From: an uncultured Microbacterium sp.
GTDB lineage: Bacteria; Actinomycetota; Actinomycetes; Actinomycetales; Microbacteriaceae
Length of the DNA: 64,000 nucleotides
Reading direction: 5' to 3'
Assembly (NCBI RefSeq): GCF_900078385.1
Contig: NZ_FLQR01000010.1
Coordinates: 1-64,000, forward strand
The position numbers and the translations under genes are program-made. Position 1 is the first letter of the stretch, and each line of letters begins with the position of its first letter. Below the pieces are notes generated by a model, which was not told where the DNA came from, did not search any database, and saw nothing but the letters and a program-made list of their open reading frames with translations. Positions 17,536 through 26,217 of this stretch are shown here, piece by piece.

Positions 17536-18477
17536 GTGCCTCAACCCGTCATCGCCGCCCAGAACCTCGTGAAGGCCTACAAGGTCAAGGGCAAGCCCGA
17601 CTTCCTCGCCGTCGACGGGCTGTCCTTCGAGGTCGCGCCGGGGGAGTCGTTCGGTCTTCTCGGCCCCAACGGCGCGGGCAAGTCGACGACCATGAAGATG
17701 ATCGGCGCGGTCTCGACGCGCACGAGCGGCGACCTCACGATCCTCGGCCTCGACCCGGATCAGTACGGGCCGGAGATCCGTTCGCGCCTGGGGGTCGTGC
17801 CGCAGCAGGACAACCTCGACGGCGAACTGAACGCCCGCGAGAACCTCTACATCTACGGACGCTACTTCGGCCTGCCGGGCAAGGTCTGCCACGAGAAGGC
17901 CGATGAGCTGCTCGCCTTCGCGCAGCTTGAGGACAAGGCCAAGAGCAAGGTCGACCAGCTCTCCGGCGGCATGAAGCGGCGCCTCACGATCGCGCGCGGC
18001 CTCATCAACGATCCGCGCATCCTGCTGCTCGACGAGCCGACCACGGGCCTCGACCCGCAGGCGCGGCACGTCCTGTGGGATCGCCTGTTCCGCCTCAAGG
18101 AGCGCGGCACGACGCTCGTGCTCACGACCCACTACATGGACGAGGCCGAGCAGCTCTGCGACCGGCTCATCGTCGTGGACAAGGGCCGCATCATGGCGGA
18201 GGGCACCCCGTCCTCGCTCATCCGCGCGCACTCCAGCCGCGAAGTGCTCGAGGTGCGCTTCGGCTCCGACCGCAACGCGCAGGTCGCCGGCCAGCTGGAG
18301 GCGGTCGGCGATCGGGTCGAGGTGCTCCCGGACCGCATCCTCATCTACACCGAGAACGGGGAGGCCGCGCTCGAGCGCGTAACGGCTGCCGGCCTCGACC
18401 CCATCACGAGCCTCGTGCGCCGATCGAGCCTCGAGGACGTGTTCCTGCGCCTCACCGGAAGATCGCTGATCGAATGA
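17536..18477 (+). CDS. ABC transporter ATP-binding protein (DrrA/NodI type)
   Basis: A 313-residue ATPase with Walker A GPNGAGKSTT, Q-loop VVPQQDNLD, signature LSGGMKRRLTIARG, Walker B ILLLDEPTTGLDP, and a C-terminal DrrA/NodI-type extension after residue 230. The GTG at 17536 is 6 bases after TAGGGT (17524-17529) with no ribosome site, which suggests a leaderless mRNA. It powers the two permeases that follow with 4-base overlaps. Relatives export drugs, polyketides or lipo-oligosaccharides; the substrate here is unknown. Confidence 0.88.
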   Translation: MPQPVIAAQNLVKAYKVKGKPDFLAVDGLSFEVAPGESFGLLGPNGAGKSTTMKMIGAVSTRTSGDLTILGLDPDQYGPEIRSRLGVVPQQDNLDGELNARENLYIYGRYFGLPGKVCHEKADELLAFAQLEDKAKSKVDQLSGGMKRRLTIARGLINDPRILLLDEPTTGLDPQARHVLWDRLFRLKERGTTLVLTTHYMDEAEQLCDRLIVVDKGRIMAEGTPSSLIRAHSSREVLEVRFGSDRNAQVAGQLEAVGDRVEVLPDRILIYTENGEAALERVTAAGLDPITSLVRRSSLEDVFLRLTGRSLIE

Positions 18478-19328
18478 GCGCCACCTCGACGAACCCGACC
18501 CTCGACGAGCTGCGCGCCGAGGCCATGGAATGGGGCCGCAAGCCGCGCCGGCTCGGCAGCTGGTACGTGACCGAGCACATGGTGCGGGCCATGCGCGCCT
18601 ACGGCTGGACGATCATCGTCGGCGCGCTCGGGCAGCCGATCATGTACCTCCTCGGACTCGCGGTCGGCCTCGCCGCCCTCATCCAGGCGCCGATCGTGGA
18701 TCACGGGCAGGAGGTCAGCTACCTCGTCTTCGTCGCGCCCGCGCTGCTGGTGACGGCCGCGATCGCGGTGGCATCCGAGGAGATGACCTACCCCGTCATG
18801 GCGGGCTTCAAGTGGCGGCGGTACTTCTACGGCTTCAACGCATCGCCGCTCGGCAGCGCGCAGATCGCGAACGGCGTGATCGCAGGAGCGGCCGCGCGGA
18901 TGTTCGTCGCCGTCGCGGCGTATTACCTGTTCATCTGGATCTTCGGCGCCGTGCCGAGTCCCGCGACGGGCTGGATCGCGATCCTCGCGGGCGTCGGGGC
19001 CGGTCTCGCCTTCGGCATTCCGTTGATGGCATACGCCGGGTCGATCGAGGACGACAAGGGGCAGTTCGCCCTCGTGCAGCGGTTCCTGTTCATGCCGATG
19101 TTCCTCTTCTCCGGCACCTTCTACCCGCTGGAGACACTGCCGGGCTGGCTCCAGTGGATCGGCTGGATCTCACCGCTGTGGCACGGCGCGCAGATCGGCC
19201 GGGTCGCGACCTACGGCGCCGACGTGGATGCCGGACTGCTCGCGGTGCACGTCGCCTACCTGCTCGTGCTCTGCGTCGTCGGCTACCTGTGGGGCCGCCG
19301 CGTCTTCATAGAGAGGCTCGCGAAGTGA
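18474..19328 (+). CDS. ABC-2 type permease, first of pair
   Basis: A 284-residue ABC-2 permease with six hydrophobic segments (roughly residues 40-60, 75-100, 130-155, 160-180, 195-220 and 255-275) and the usual FLFSGTFYPLETLP re-entrant motif. ATGA overlap with the ATPase fixes the start at 18474; the long track ORF upstream is a shadow. It forms a heterodimer channel with the next gene, as in NodJ/DrrB pairs. Confidence 0.87.
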   Translation: MSATSTNPTLDELRAEAMEWGRKPRRLGSWYVTEHMVRAMRAYGWTIIVGALGQPIMYLLGLAVGLAALIQAPIVDHGQEVSYLVFVAPALLVTAAIAVASEEMTYPVMAGFKWRRYFYGFNASPLGSAQIANGVIAGAAARMFVAVAAYYLFIWIFGAVPSPATGWIAILAGVGAGLAFGIPLMAYAGSIEDDKGQFALVQRFLFMPMFLFSGTFYPLETLPGWLQWIGWISPLWHGAQIGRVATYGADVDAGLLAVHVAYLLVLCVVGYLWGRRVFIERLAK

Positions 19329-20143
19329 CCGCCGTCGTCGATGCCGCCACCCGTCGCGGGGGAGTCCGCGCCCTGTGGGCCGGGAACCCCGGCGCCGTCG
19401 TGCAACGGGGCCTCCTGGCCGCGCGATCGTCGAGCTGGATCGTCGTGCTGTCGGGCTTCTTCGAGCCGGTGTTCTATCTGGCATCCATGGGGATCGGCCT
19501 CGGCTCGCTCGTCGGCGACCTGCAGACCTCGCAGGGCGTCGAGGTGAGTTACGCCGCGTTCATCGCGCCGGCGCTGCTGGCCGTTTCGGCGATGAACGGC
19601 GCGATCTACGACTCGACGTGGAACGTCTTCTTCAAGCTCAACTACGGCAAGCTCTACGAGGGGATGCTGTCCACCTCGCTGGGCCCGCTCGACGTCGCGT
19701 TCGGCGAGATCCTGTACGCGCTGCTGCGCGGCCTGCTGTACGCGTCGGGATTCATGATCATCATGCAGATCCTCGGGCTGAACCTCTCCCCGACGGCGAT
19801 CCTCGCGATCCCCGCCGTCCTGCTGATCGCGTTCGGCTTCGCGAGCCTCGGCATGGCCGTGACGAGCTACATGAAGACGTTCCAGCAGATGGACTGGATC
19901 AACTTCGTGCTGCTGCCGATGTTCCTCTTCTCGGCGACCTTCTACCCCATCACCGTGTACCCGGAGATCGTGCAGGGGATCGTCATGGCCTTCCCGCTCT
20001 GGCATGGCGTGGAGCTCGTCCGCGGGCTGACGACCGGCGTCCTGTCCGGCGACATGCTGTGGCACATCCTCTACTACGTGGTCATGATCGCGGTGGGACT
20101 CGTCTTCACGACCAAGCGCCTCCGCGTCCTGTTCCTCGACTGA
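19325..20143 (+). CDS. ABC-2 type permease, second of pair
   Basis: A 272-residue ABC-2 permease with six hydrophobic segments and FLFSATFYPITVYP matching its upstream partner. The GTG start at 19325 overlaps the preceding TGA by 4 bases (GTGA), so the three genes form one translationally coupled operon. The track ORF beginning at 18530 is a frame extension. A partial repeat element follows. Confidence 0.87.
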   Translation: MTAVVDAATRRGGVRALWAGNPGAVVQRGLLAARSSSWIVVLSGFFEPVFYLASMGIGLGSLVGDLQTSQGVEVSYAAFIAPALLAVSAMNGAIYDSTWNVFFKLNYGKLYEGMLSTSLGPLDVAFGEILYALLRGLLYASGFMIIMQILGLNLSPTAILAIPAVLLIAFGFASLGMAVTSYMKTFQQMDWINFVLLPMFLFSATFYPITVYPEIVQGIVMAFPLWHGVELVRGLTTGVLSGDMLWHILYYVVMIAVGLVFTTKRLRVLFLD

Positions 20144-20202
20144 CTCCGCCGCACGAGGCTTCATCCGCGGCATCGTGCGGATGCGGGCCGGCGGCACCCG
20201 CA

Positions 20203-20291
20203 TTTCGGCGCCGATGAAGCGCGCCCTGCCGTCTCATCCGCGGAGAAGTGCGGGTGCTCGGCCCACGGACCCGCCATTCGGCGCGGGTGAA
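20203..20291. repeat. Dispersed copy of the 73-bp repeat element
   Basis: Heads TTTCGGCGCCGATGAA (20203) and ATTCGGCGCGGGTGAA (20276) are 73 bp apart, as in the array at 14815, and TCATCCGCGG then AAGTGCGGGT lie between them. A further TTCATCCGCGG at 20160 may be a truncated unit. It occupies most of the 270-bp gap between the ABC-2 operon and the convergent MHS transporter; I see no gene there. Confidence 0.75.
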
Positions 20292-20413
20292 GGCGGGGGC
20301 CCGGTCCCCACGCCGCGCTGCGCGAAGTCCGCCGCCGGGCCGCGCGTGGACCCGCAGAGACGACGGATGCCGCGAGGCCGAGGCCCCGCGGCATCCGCGT
20401 TTCGAGGTGAACG

Positions 20414-21871
20414 TCAGAGCGAGGCGGTCTCGCCGAGCCCGATGTTGGTGTCGTATTCGACGTCCTTGGTCTCCTTCGAGAGGATCAGCGCGATGAACGT
20501 CAGGACGCTCGCGCCGGTCAGGTACACCCCGACGAGCCACGGCTGGCCGTCGGCCGTCGCCCACAGGGCCACCGCGACGATCGGCGCGAGGGCGGCGCCG
20601 AGGATCGACGAGACGTTGTAGGAGATCGCCGAGCCGGTGTACCGCACGTTCGTCGGGAAGAGCTCGGGGAGGACCGCGCCCATCGGGCCGAACGTCGCGC
20701 CCATGAGCATGAAGCCGATGATGAGGAACGCCTGCACGAGCGCGCCGGTGAACTTGGGGTCCAGCTGCGGCATCAGGAAGACGTTGAAGAGCAGGCCGAA
20801 CACGCCGATCGCACCGGTGATCCAGAGCAGAAGCTTGCGCCGGCCGATCGAGTCGGCGATGGGGCCGGAGAGCAGCGTGAAGATGCCGAAGAACACGACG
20901 CCGATGATCTGCATGATGACGAAGTCGGTGTAGCCGAAGCCGAGCCCGGGCACATAGGTGGCGGGGTCGAACGCCGTACCGGCGGTCTCTGCCGCCTGCT
21001 GCGCCGCCTCCAGGCCCGCCTTCGTGCCGTAGGAGAGCGTGAAGCTCGTCATGAGGTAGAAGAGCACGTAGGTCGCCAGCATGATGAACGTGCCGAGGAT
21101 CAGCTGCCGCCAGTGCCGGCGGACGACCTCGCCCAGCGGGAACTTGCGGATCGCGCCGGTCCTCTCCGCCTTCGCGAACGTCTCCGACTCGACGAGCTTG
21201 AGACGCACCCACAGGCCGATGATGACCATGACGGCGGAGAACAGGAACGGCACGCGCCAGCCCCACGCGAGGAAGGCCTCGGAACGCTGCGCGGGGCCGT
21301 CGGGGTGCGGCAGCGCGAAGTTGATGAGCAGGAAGACCGTGTTCGCGATGATGAAGCCGATCGGCGCACCCAGCTGCGGGAACGTGCCGTACCAGGCGCG
21401 CTTGCCGGCCGGAGCGTTCTCGGTCGCGACCAGCGCCGCACCGGACCACTCACCGCCCAGCGCGAACCCCTGGAAGAGCCGCAGGACGAGGAGCAGGAGC
21501 GCCGCCCACCAGCCGATCTCGTTGTAGGTGGGGAGCAGGCCGATGAGGAAGGTCGCGACGCCCATCGTGAGGAGGGATGCCACGAGGGTGGCCTTGCGGC
21601 CGAACTTGTCGCCGAAGTGGCCGAAGATGACCGCGCCGATGGGGCGGGCCACCATGGCGGCGCCGAAGACGGCGAACGAGGACAGCAGCGCCGTCGTGTC
21701 GTCGCCGGTGGGGAAGAAGAGGATGGGGAAGACGAGGACGGCGGCGGTCGCGTAGACGTAGAAGTCGTAGAACTCGATCGTTGTGCCGACCAGGCTCGCC
21801 GTGATGACGCGGGAGCGGGGGTTGGCGGGAGTGGTGGGGGCCGCGGAGGCGGTCGTCGAAGCTGCAGACAT
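20414..21871 (-). CDS. MFS transporter, metabolite:H+ symporter family (second copy)
   Basis: A 485-residue transporter with about 12 hydrophobic segments. Family marks are TIEFYDFYVYA in the first helix, GDKFGRKATL between helices 2 and 3, and LRLFQGFALGGEWSGA. A start at ATG 21871 gives the normal family N-terminus; ribosome-site support is weak, and a GTG at 21919 remains possible. A -10 TAAACT at 22016-22011 would leave a leader of about 130 bases. It stands alone, so its carboxylate substrate cannot be guessed. Confidence 0.85.
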   Translation of the reverse strand: MSAASTTASAAPTTPANPRSRVITASLVGTTIEFYDFYVYATAAVLVFPILFFPTGDDTTALLSSFAVFGAAMVARPIGAVIFGHFGDKFGRKATLVASLLTMGVATFLIGLLPTYNEIGWWAALLLLVLRLFQGFALGGEWSGAALVATENAPAGKRAWYGTFPQLGAPIGFIIANTVFLLINFALPHPDGPAQRSEAFLAWGWRVPFLFSAVMVIIGLWVRLKLVESETFAKAERTGAIRKFPLGEVVRRHWRQLILGTFIMLATYVLFYLMTSFTLSYGTKAGLEAAQQAAETAGTAFDPATYVPGLGFGYTDFVIMQIIGVVFFGIFTLLSGPIADSIGRRKLLLWITGAIGVFGLLFNVFLMPQLDPKFTGALVQAFLIIGFMLMGATFGPMGAVLPELFPTNVRYTGSAISYNVSSILGAALAPIVAVALWATADGQPWLVGVYLTGASVLTFIALILSKETKDVEYDTNIGLGETASL

Positions 21872-22042
21872 GCGGGGAGGAGGACCTGTCAGTGGAAGGG
21901 AAGTCCTCGTGGGACGCACCGGTGGCGGGCATCCGTGGCAGGGGTGGCGCGGCGGACGCGGCGACGTGGGGCACCGGGGCGCCGGCGATGTCGCCGACGC
22001 ACGAGGGTCGAGTTTACCCTCGGTTCACGGCGCCGGCCGGGT

Positions 22043-22393
22043 TCAGCGCCAGAGCAGCGCGATCGCGGCGTTGCCGAAGGTGAGGATGCCGATGAGCCAG
22101 AACACCGCGGGCGGGACGGCGCCGGCCTTGCGACCGCGGGCGGCGCCGATGCCGAGCAGGGCGCCGATCACGAGCAGGATGACGAGCTTCGTGCCGATCT
22201 TGACGTAGTTCAGGTCGTACTCGATGCCCCACGGTGCGGCGAGGGCGAAGCCGGCGACACCGGCGATCGCGAGTCCCCAGTGCATCAGCCGCGTGATGCG
22301 GCGCTCGCCGACGGCTTCGACGACCCAGGCGCCGAACAGCACGGCGAAACCGACGAGGTGGACGAGGACGACGGCGTGACGCAGGATCTCCAT
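22043..22393 (-). CDS. Small integral membrane protein of unknown function
   Basis: A 116-residue protein that is almost wholly hydrophobic, with four predicted membrane helices (about 5-25, 40-58, 66-86 and 92-113). I do not recognise a functional motif. TAGACT lies 6 bases before the ATG at 22393, the leaderless pattern seen elsewhere here. It lies 61 bp beyond the end of ribH on the same strand but has its own promoter, so a riboflavin role is not implied. Confidence 0.65.
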   Translation of the reverse strand: MEILRHAVVLVHLVGFAVLFGAWVVEAVGERRITRLMHWGLAIAGVAGFALAAPWGIEYDLNYVKIGTKLVILLVIGALLGIGAARGRKAGAVPPAVFWLIGILTFGNAAIALLWR

Positions 22394-22454
22394 GCCGTCA
22401 GTCTAGCTGAAGGTCGGTGCGACCGGGACCGACGGCGCGGCCGGTTGCCCCGGC

Positions 22455-22928
22455 TCAGCCGTGCAGGTCGCGCAGCACGAGCGCCGTGCGCAGCGCGGCG
22501 TCGGCCGCCTCGGCGCCCTTGTCCTCTTTCGAGCCCTCCAGGCCCGCACGGTCGAGGCCCTGCTGCTCGTCATCCAGCGTCAGCACGCCGAAGCCCACCG
22601 GCTTGCCGGTGTCGAGCGCGACGCGGGTCAGCCCGTCGGTGGCGGCGGCCGAGACGAAGTCGAAGTGCGGCGTGCCGCCGCGGATGATGACGCCGAGCGC
22701 GACCACCGCGTCGGCGCCCGCCTCCAGCGCCGTCTTGCTCACGACGGGGAGCTCGAACGATCCGGGCACGCGCACGAGCCGCCACGACGCGCCGGACGCG
22801 TCGAGCACGCGGCGCGCGCCGGCGACCAGGCCCTCGGTGATCACGTCGTGCCACTGCCCCGCCACGACGACGACGCTCAGCCCCGTCGCGTCGATCGGCT
22901 GCGTCTCCGGGGCGCCGTGTCCGCTCAT
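22455..22928 (-). CDS. ribH: 6,7-dimethyl-8-ribityllumazine synthase
   Basis: A 157-residue lumazine synthase. VPGSFELP and [14 protein letters not shown] (with the catalytic His) are the family marks. It joins 5-amino-6-ribitylaminouracil with 3,4-dihydroxybutanone phosphate and usually forms a pentamer or icosahedral capsid. ATGA overlap with ribBA makes it the last gene of the riboflavin operon. Confidence 0.95.
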   Translation of the reverse strand: MSGHGAPETQPIDATGLSVVVVAGQWHDVITEGLVAGARRVLDASGASWRLVRVPGSFELPVVSKTALEAGADAVVALGVIIRGGTPHFDFVSAAATDGLTRVALDTGKPVGFGVLTLDDEQQGLDRAGLEGSKEDKGAEAADAALRTALVLRDLHG

Positions 22929-24199
22929 GCCTTCGTCTCCTCGCTGCGCGCCAGCGCGCTGTCCAGGTCGCCCGTGTCGATGATGTGGCCCATCCGGTCG
23001 CGCTTGGTGGCGAGGTACTGGTGGTTGTTGGCGCCGACGCCGACCAGCAGCGGGACCTGCTCGACGATGTCGAGTCCGAGCTGGCGCAGCTGATTCACCT
23101 TGTCGCTGTTGTTCGTCAGCAGGCGGATCTTCTCGACGCCGAGGTCGGCGAGGATGCCGGCGGCCGCGGCGTAGTCGCGCGCGTCGGCCGGGAGGCCGAG
23201 CGCGAGGTTCGCGTCGACGGTGTCGAGGCCGCGCTCCTGCAGGCTGTACGCGCGCAGCTTGTTGATGAGGCCGATGCCGCGTCCCTCGTGGCCGCGCATG
23301 TAGATGACGACGCCGCCATCCTGTTCGACCGCGTCGAGCGCGGCGTCCAGCTGCGGTCCGCACTCGCACTTGAGGGAGCCGAAGGCCTCCCCGGTCAGGC
23401 ACTCGGAGTGCACGCGCACGAGCGGTGCGTCCTCGGCGAGATCGCCGGACACGACGGCGATGTGGTCGGTGCCGGTGATGCGGTCCTTGTACGCGAGGAA
23501 GCGGAACGCGCCGTGCGAGGTCGGCACCTGCGCCTCGGCGCGCAGGCTGACGCGGCGCTTCTGCCCTTGCTCGGTGTGCGCCCCCGCGACGCTCGTCCCG
23601 TCGAGGTGCGCGATGAGCTGCTCGATCGTGATGACCGGGATGCCCTCCCGCTCGCCCAGCTCCAGAAGCCCCGGCAGACGCATCATGCTGCCGTCCTCGG
23701 CGACGACCTCCCCGATCGCGCCGACCGGCTGCAGTCCGGCGAGCCGCATGAGCTCGACAGCGGCCTCGGTGTGGCCGGCGCGCTCGCGCACGCCCCCGTC
23801 GACGGCGCGGAGGGGGAGGATGTGGCCGGGCCGGATCACCGAGGTGGGTGTGGAGGCCGGGTTCGCGAGCACGTTGAGGGTGTGCGCGCGGTCGGCGGCG
23901 CTGATGCCGGTCGAGATGCGGTCGGCGGCGTCGACGCTCACCGTGTAGGCGGTGCTCCGGCTGTCCTCGTTGACCGCGACCATGGGCGGCAGGTCGAGCC
24001 GGTCGGCCCAGTCTGCGGGCATCGGTGCGCAGAGGAACCCGCTGGACCAGCGGATGGTCCAGGCGAGCCACTCGGGCGTCGCGAGCTCGGCGGAGAGGAT
24101 GACGTCGCCCTCGTTCTCACGGTTCTCGTCGTCCGCGACGATGACCGGCTTGCCGGCGCGCAGGGCTTCGAGGGCCTCGGGGATGGTGGAAAGGCTCAT
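22925..24199 (-). CDS. ribBA: Bifunctional 3,4-dihydroxy-2-butanone-4-phosphate synthase / GTP cyclohydrolase II
   Basis: A 424-residue two-domain enzyme. Residues 1-205 are the butanone-phosphate synthase ([10 protein letters not shown] near the start, and [14 protein letters not shown]). Residues 206-424 are GTP cyclohydrolase II with Zn-binding Cys in [18 protein letters not shown] and the [10 protein letters not shown] loop. It supplies both precursors of riboflavin. A GGAGG site precedes the ATG at 24199; 4-base overlaps join it to ribE and ribH. Confidence 0.95.
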   Translation of the reverse strand: MSLSTIPEALEALRAGKPVIVADDENRENEGDVILSAELATPEWLAWTIRWSSGFLCAPMPADWADRLDLPPMVAVNEDSRSTAYTVSVDAADRISTGISAADRAHTLNVLANPASTPTSVIRPGHILPLRAVDGGVRERAGHTEAAVELMRLAGLQPVGAIGEVVAEDGSMMRLPGLLELGEREGIPVITIEQLIAHLDGTSVAGAHTEQGQKRRVSLRAEAQVPTSHGAFRFLAYKDRITGTDHIAVVSGDLAEDAPLVRVHSECLTGEAFGSLKCECGPQLDAALDAVEQDGGVVIYMRGHEGRGIGLINKLRAYSLQERGLDTVDANLALGLPADARDYAAAAGILADLGVEKIRLLTNNSDKVNQLRQLGLDIVEQVPLLVGVGANNHQYLATKRDRMGHIIDTGDLDSALARSEETKA

Positions 24200-24825
24200 C
24201 GGGAGCCTCCTTCGTGGGTGGGGGTGAATGCGAGGAGGCGCTGCACGTGCCGCGCCAGGATGTCGGTCTCGAGGTTGACGTGGTCGCCCGCAGCGCGCGC
24301 TCCGAGCGTGGTCACCTCGAGCGTCTCGGGGATGAGGGACACCTCGAACCAGTGCGCGTCGGCGTCGGCCGGCGAGGTCGCGCTGACGGTGAGCGAGACG
24401 CCGTCGACGGTGATCGAGCCCTTGTCGACCACGAGCGGAGCGAGGGATGCCGGCAGTCCGACGCGGAGGACCCGCCACTGCGCTCCGGGGCGCACCTCGA
24501 GCAGCTCGCCGGTGCCGTCGACGTGGCCCTGCACGATGTGCCCGCCGAGGCGGCCGTGCGCGGCCATGGCGCGCTCGACGTTGACGGGCGCACCGGTCGC
24601 GACGGCGCCGAGCGTGGACATCTCGAGCGTCTGCTTCATGACGTCCGCGGTGAACCAGTCGGGGCCCTGGTCGACGACGGTGAGGCACACGCCGCTGATC
24701 GCGATCGAGTCGCCCTGGTGGGCGTCCGAGACCGCGAGCGGGGCCCGCACGGTGAGGCGGACGCCGTCGCCGGACGGCGCGACCGCCGTGACGGTGCCCT
24801 GTTCTTCGATGATGCCGGTGAACAT
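24196..24825 (-). CDS. ribE: Riboflavin synthase, alpha subunit
   Basis: A 209-residue protein of two similar lumazine-binding barrels: MFTGIIEEQG opens the first, HIVQGHVDGTGELLE the second. It dismutates two lumazines into riboflavin and the pyrimidine precursor. The start overlaps the ribD stop (TGATG). Second gene of the FMN-riboswitch operon. Confidence 0.94.
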   Translation of the reverse strand: MFTGIIEEQGTVTAVAPSGDGVRLTVRAPLAVSDAHQGDSIAISGVCLTVVDQGPDWFTADVMKQTLEMSTLGAVATGAPVNVERAMAAHGRLGGHIVQGHVDGTGELLEVRPGAQWRVLRVGLPASLAPLVVDKGSITVDGVSLTVSATSPADADAHWFEVSLIPETLEVTTLGARAAGDHVNLETDILARHVQRLLAFTPTHEGGSR

Positions 24826-25883
24826 CAGGCGCTCTCCTTGGGGTGGGCGACGATCAGCAGGTCGTCGCCGAGTCGTTCGATGGATGTCACGGTCAGGCGC
24901 CGCTGCGCGGCGATCGTGTCGACGCCGAGCACCCGGAGCGCGGGCCGGTCGGCGCCGTCCGTCCCGGCGCCGAGGAGCGTCGGGGCGAGGTACGCGAGGA
25001 CCTCGTCCACCAGGCCGGCGCGCAGGAAGGCGCTCGCGATCGTGGGGCCGCCTTCGACGAAGACGCGGTGCACACCGGCGTCGCGCAGCTCGGCCAGCAG
25101 CGACGGCTCGTTGGGGCTCTCGCCGCCGAGGTTCTCGCCGTCGCGGTGCAGGAGGGGCAGCGGATGCCGGCGCACGGCGGCGTCGTCGGGGACGGCGCGG
25201 GCGCCGAGGACCACCGGCTGCGGCTGATGGGGGTAGAGGGTGCCGTCGGGGCGGCGGGCCGTGAGGGCGGGATCGTCGCTGAGCAGCGTGCCGGTGCCTA
25301 CGACGATGGCATCCGCCTCGGCGCGGCGCCGGTGCACGTCCGCGCGCGCGTCGGGTCCGGTGATCCACTGGCTCGTGCCGTCGGCGGCGGCGGCGCGGCC
25401 GTCGAGGGACTGCGCCCACTTGACGGTGACGTGCGGGCGCCCGAGGCGCTGAACGGTCAGCCAGGAGTCGAGGAGGGCCGTGGCCTCCTCGATGAGCACG
25501 CCGGGCACGACCTCGACACCCGCCGCGCGCAGGCGGTCGGCGCCACCCGCGGAGTGCTCGCCCGGATCATCGAGCGCGTAGACGACCCGCGCGACGCCGG
25601 CCTCGATGAGGGCGACCGCGCACGGTCCCGTCCGGCCGGTGTGGTTGCAGGGCTCGAGGGTGACGACGGCGGTCGCGCCGCGCGCGCCCCCGGCGGGAAG
25701 CTTCGAGAGCGCGTCGACTTCGGCATGCGCCGTGCCGGCGCCGCGATGCCAGCCTTCGGCGAGGACGGCGCCGTCGGGGGAGAGCAGGACGGCCCCGACC
25801 TGCGGGTTGACCCCGCGCGGGCCCTGGAGGGCGAGCTCGAACGCGCGCCGCATGGCGTCGCGTTCGCGGTCCGTCGCGCTCAT
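24825..25883 (-). CDS. ribD: Bifunctional diaminohydroxyphosphoribosylaminopyrimidine deaminase / reductase
   Basis: A 352-residue enzyme. The N-terminal deaminase (about 1-145) has the zinc ligands in TAHAEVDAL and EPCNHTGRTGPC. The C-terminal reductase (about 150-350) has VKWAQSLDGR, GTGTLLSDDP and FVEGGPTIASAFL. It carries out the second and third steps of riboflavin synthesis. First gene of the operon, 77 bp downstream of the FMN aptamer. Confidence 0.94.
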   Translation of the reverse strand: MSATDRERDAMRRAFELALQGPRGVNPQVGAVLLSPDGAVLAEGWHRGAGTAHAEVDALSKLPAGGARGATAVVTLEPCNHTGRTGPCAVALIEAGVARVVYALDDPGEHSAGGADRLRAAGVEVVPGVLIEEATALLDSWLTVQRLGRPHVTVKWAQSLDGRAAAADGTSQWITGPDARADVHRRRAEADAIVVGTGTLLSDDPALTARRPDGTLYPHQPQPVVLGARAVPDDAAVRRHPLPLLHRDGENLGGESPNEPSLLAELRDAGVHRVFVEGGPTIASAFLRAGLVDEVLAYLAPTLLGAGTDGADRPALRVLGVDTIAAQRRLTVTSIERLGDDLLIVAHPKESA

Positions 25884-25960
25884 CCCTGGTCCTTGCGTTC
25901 AGGCTCCGGGGGCGTGCGGCGCAGAAGGGCCGCCGGGCGTGCGCCGCGGCGTCCTCGTGC

Positions 25961-26095
25961 TGCCTCCCATCCGGACTAGCGACTTTCGTCGCATCACCGT
26001 CGGTCCCGGATTTCCACCGGATCAACCCCTCGGAGAACGAAGGGCTCGCGGACTGTCACCGCCGGTTCGGATTCCCACCGACCCCGGAGCACGTG
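25961..26095 (-). promoter_or_regulatory. FMN riboswitch (RFN element)
   Basis: Read on the minus strand the segment has the RFN landmarks in order: CGGGGTCGGTGGG, AATCCGAACCGGCGGT, ACAGTCCGCGAGC, GGTGGAAATCCGGGACCGACGGT and TAGTCCGGATGGGAG. These make the six-helix FMN aptamer. The 77 bases between it and ribD are very GC-rich with complementary CGCCGCGGCG and CGCC runs and no T tract, so control may be at ribosome access or by a GC-rich hairpin. Confidence 0.95.
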
Positions 26096-26217
26096 TTGTT
26101 GCTCACGAGTGTAGTCAACGCGCGGCATCGGGGTTCATTCCCGTCATGCCCCGTCATGCCCGCGCGCCGCGTCCCGTGCGCCGGTGAACACGTAGCCTGG
26201 AGGCGGAGGCGCGACAC

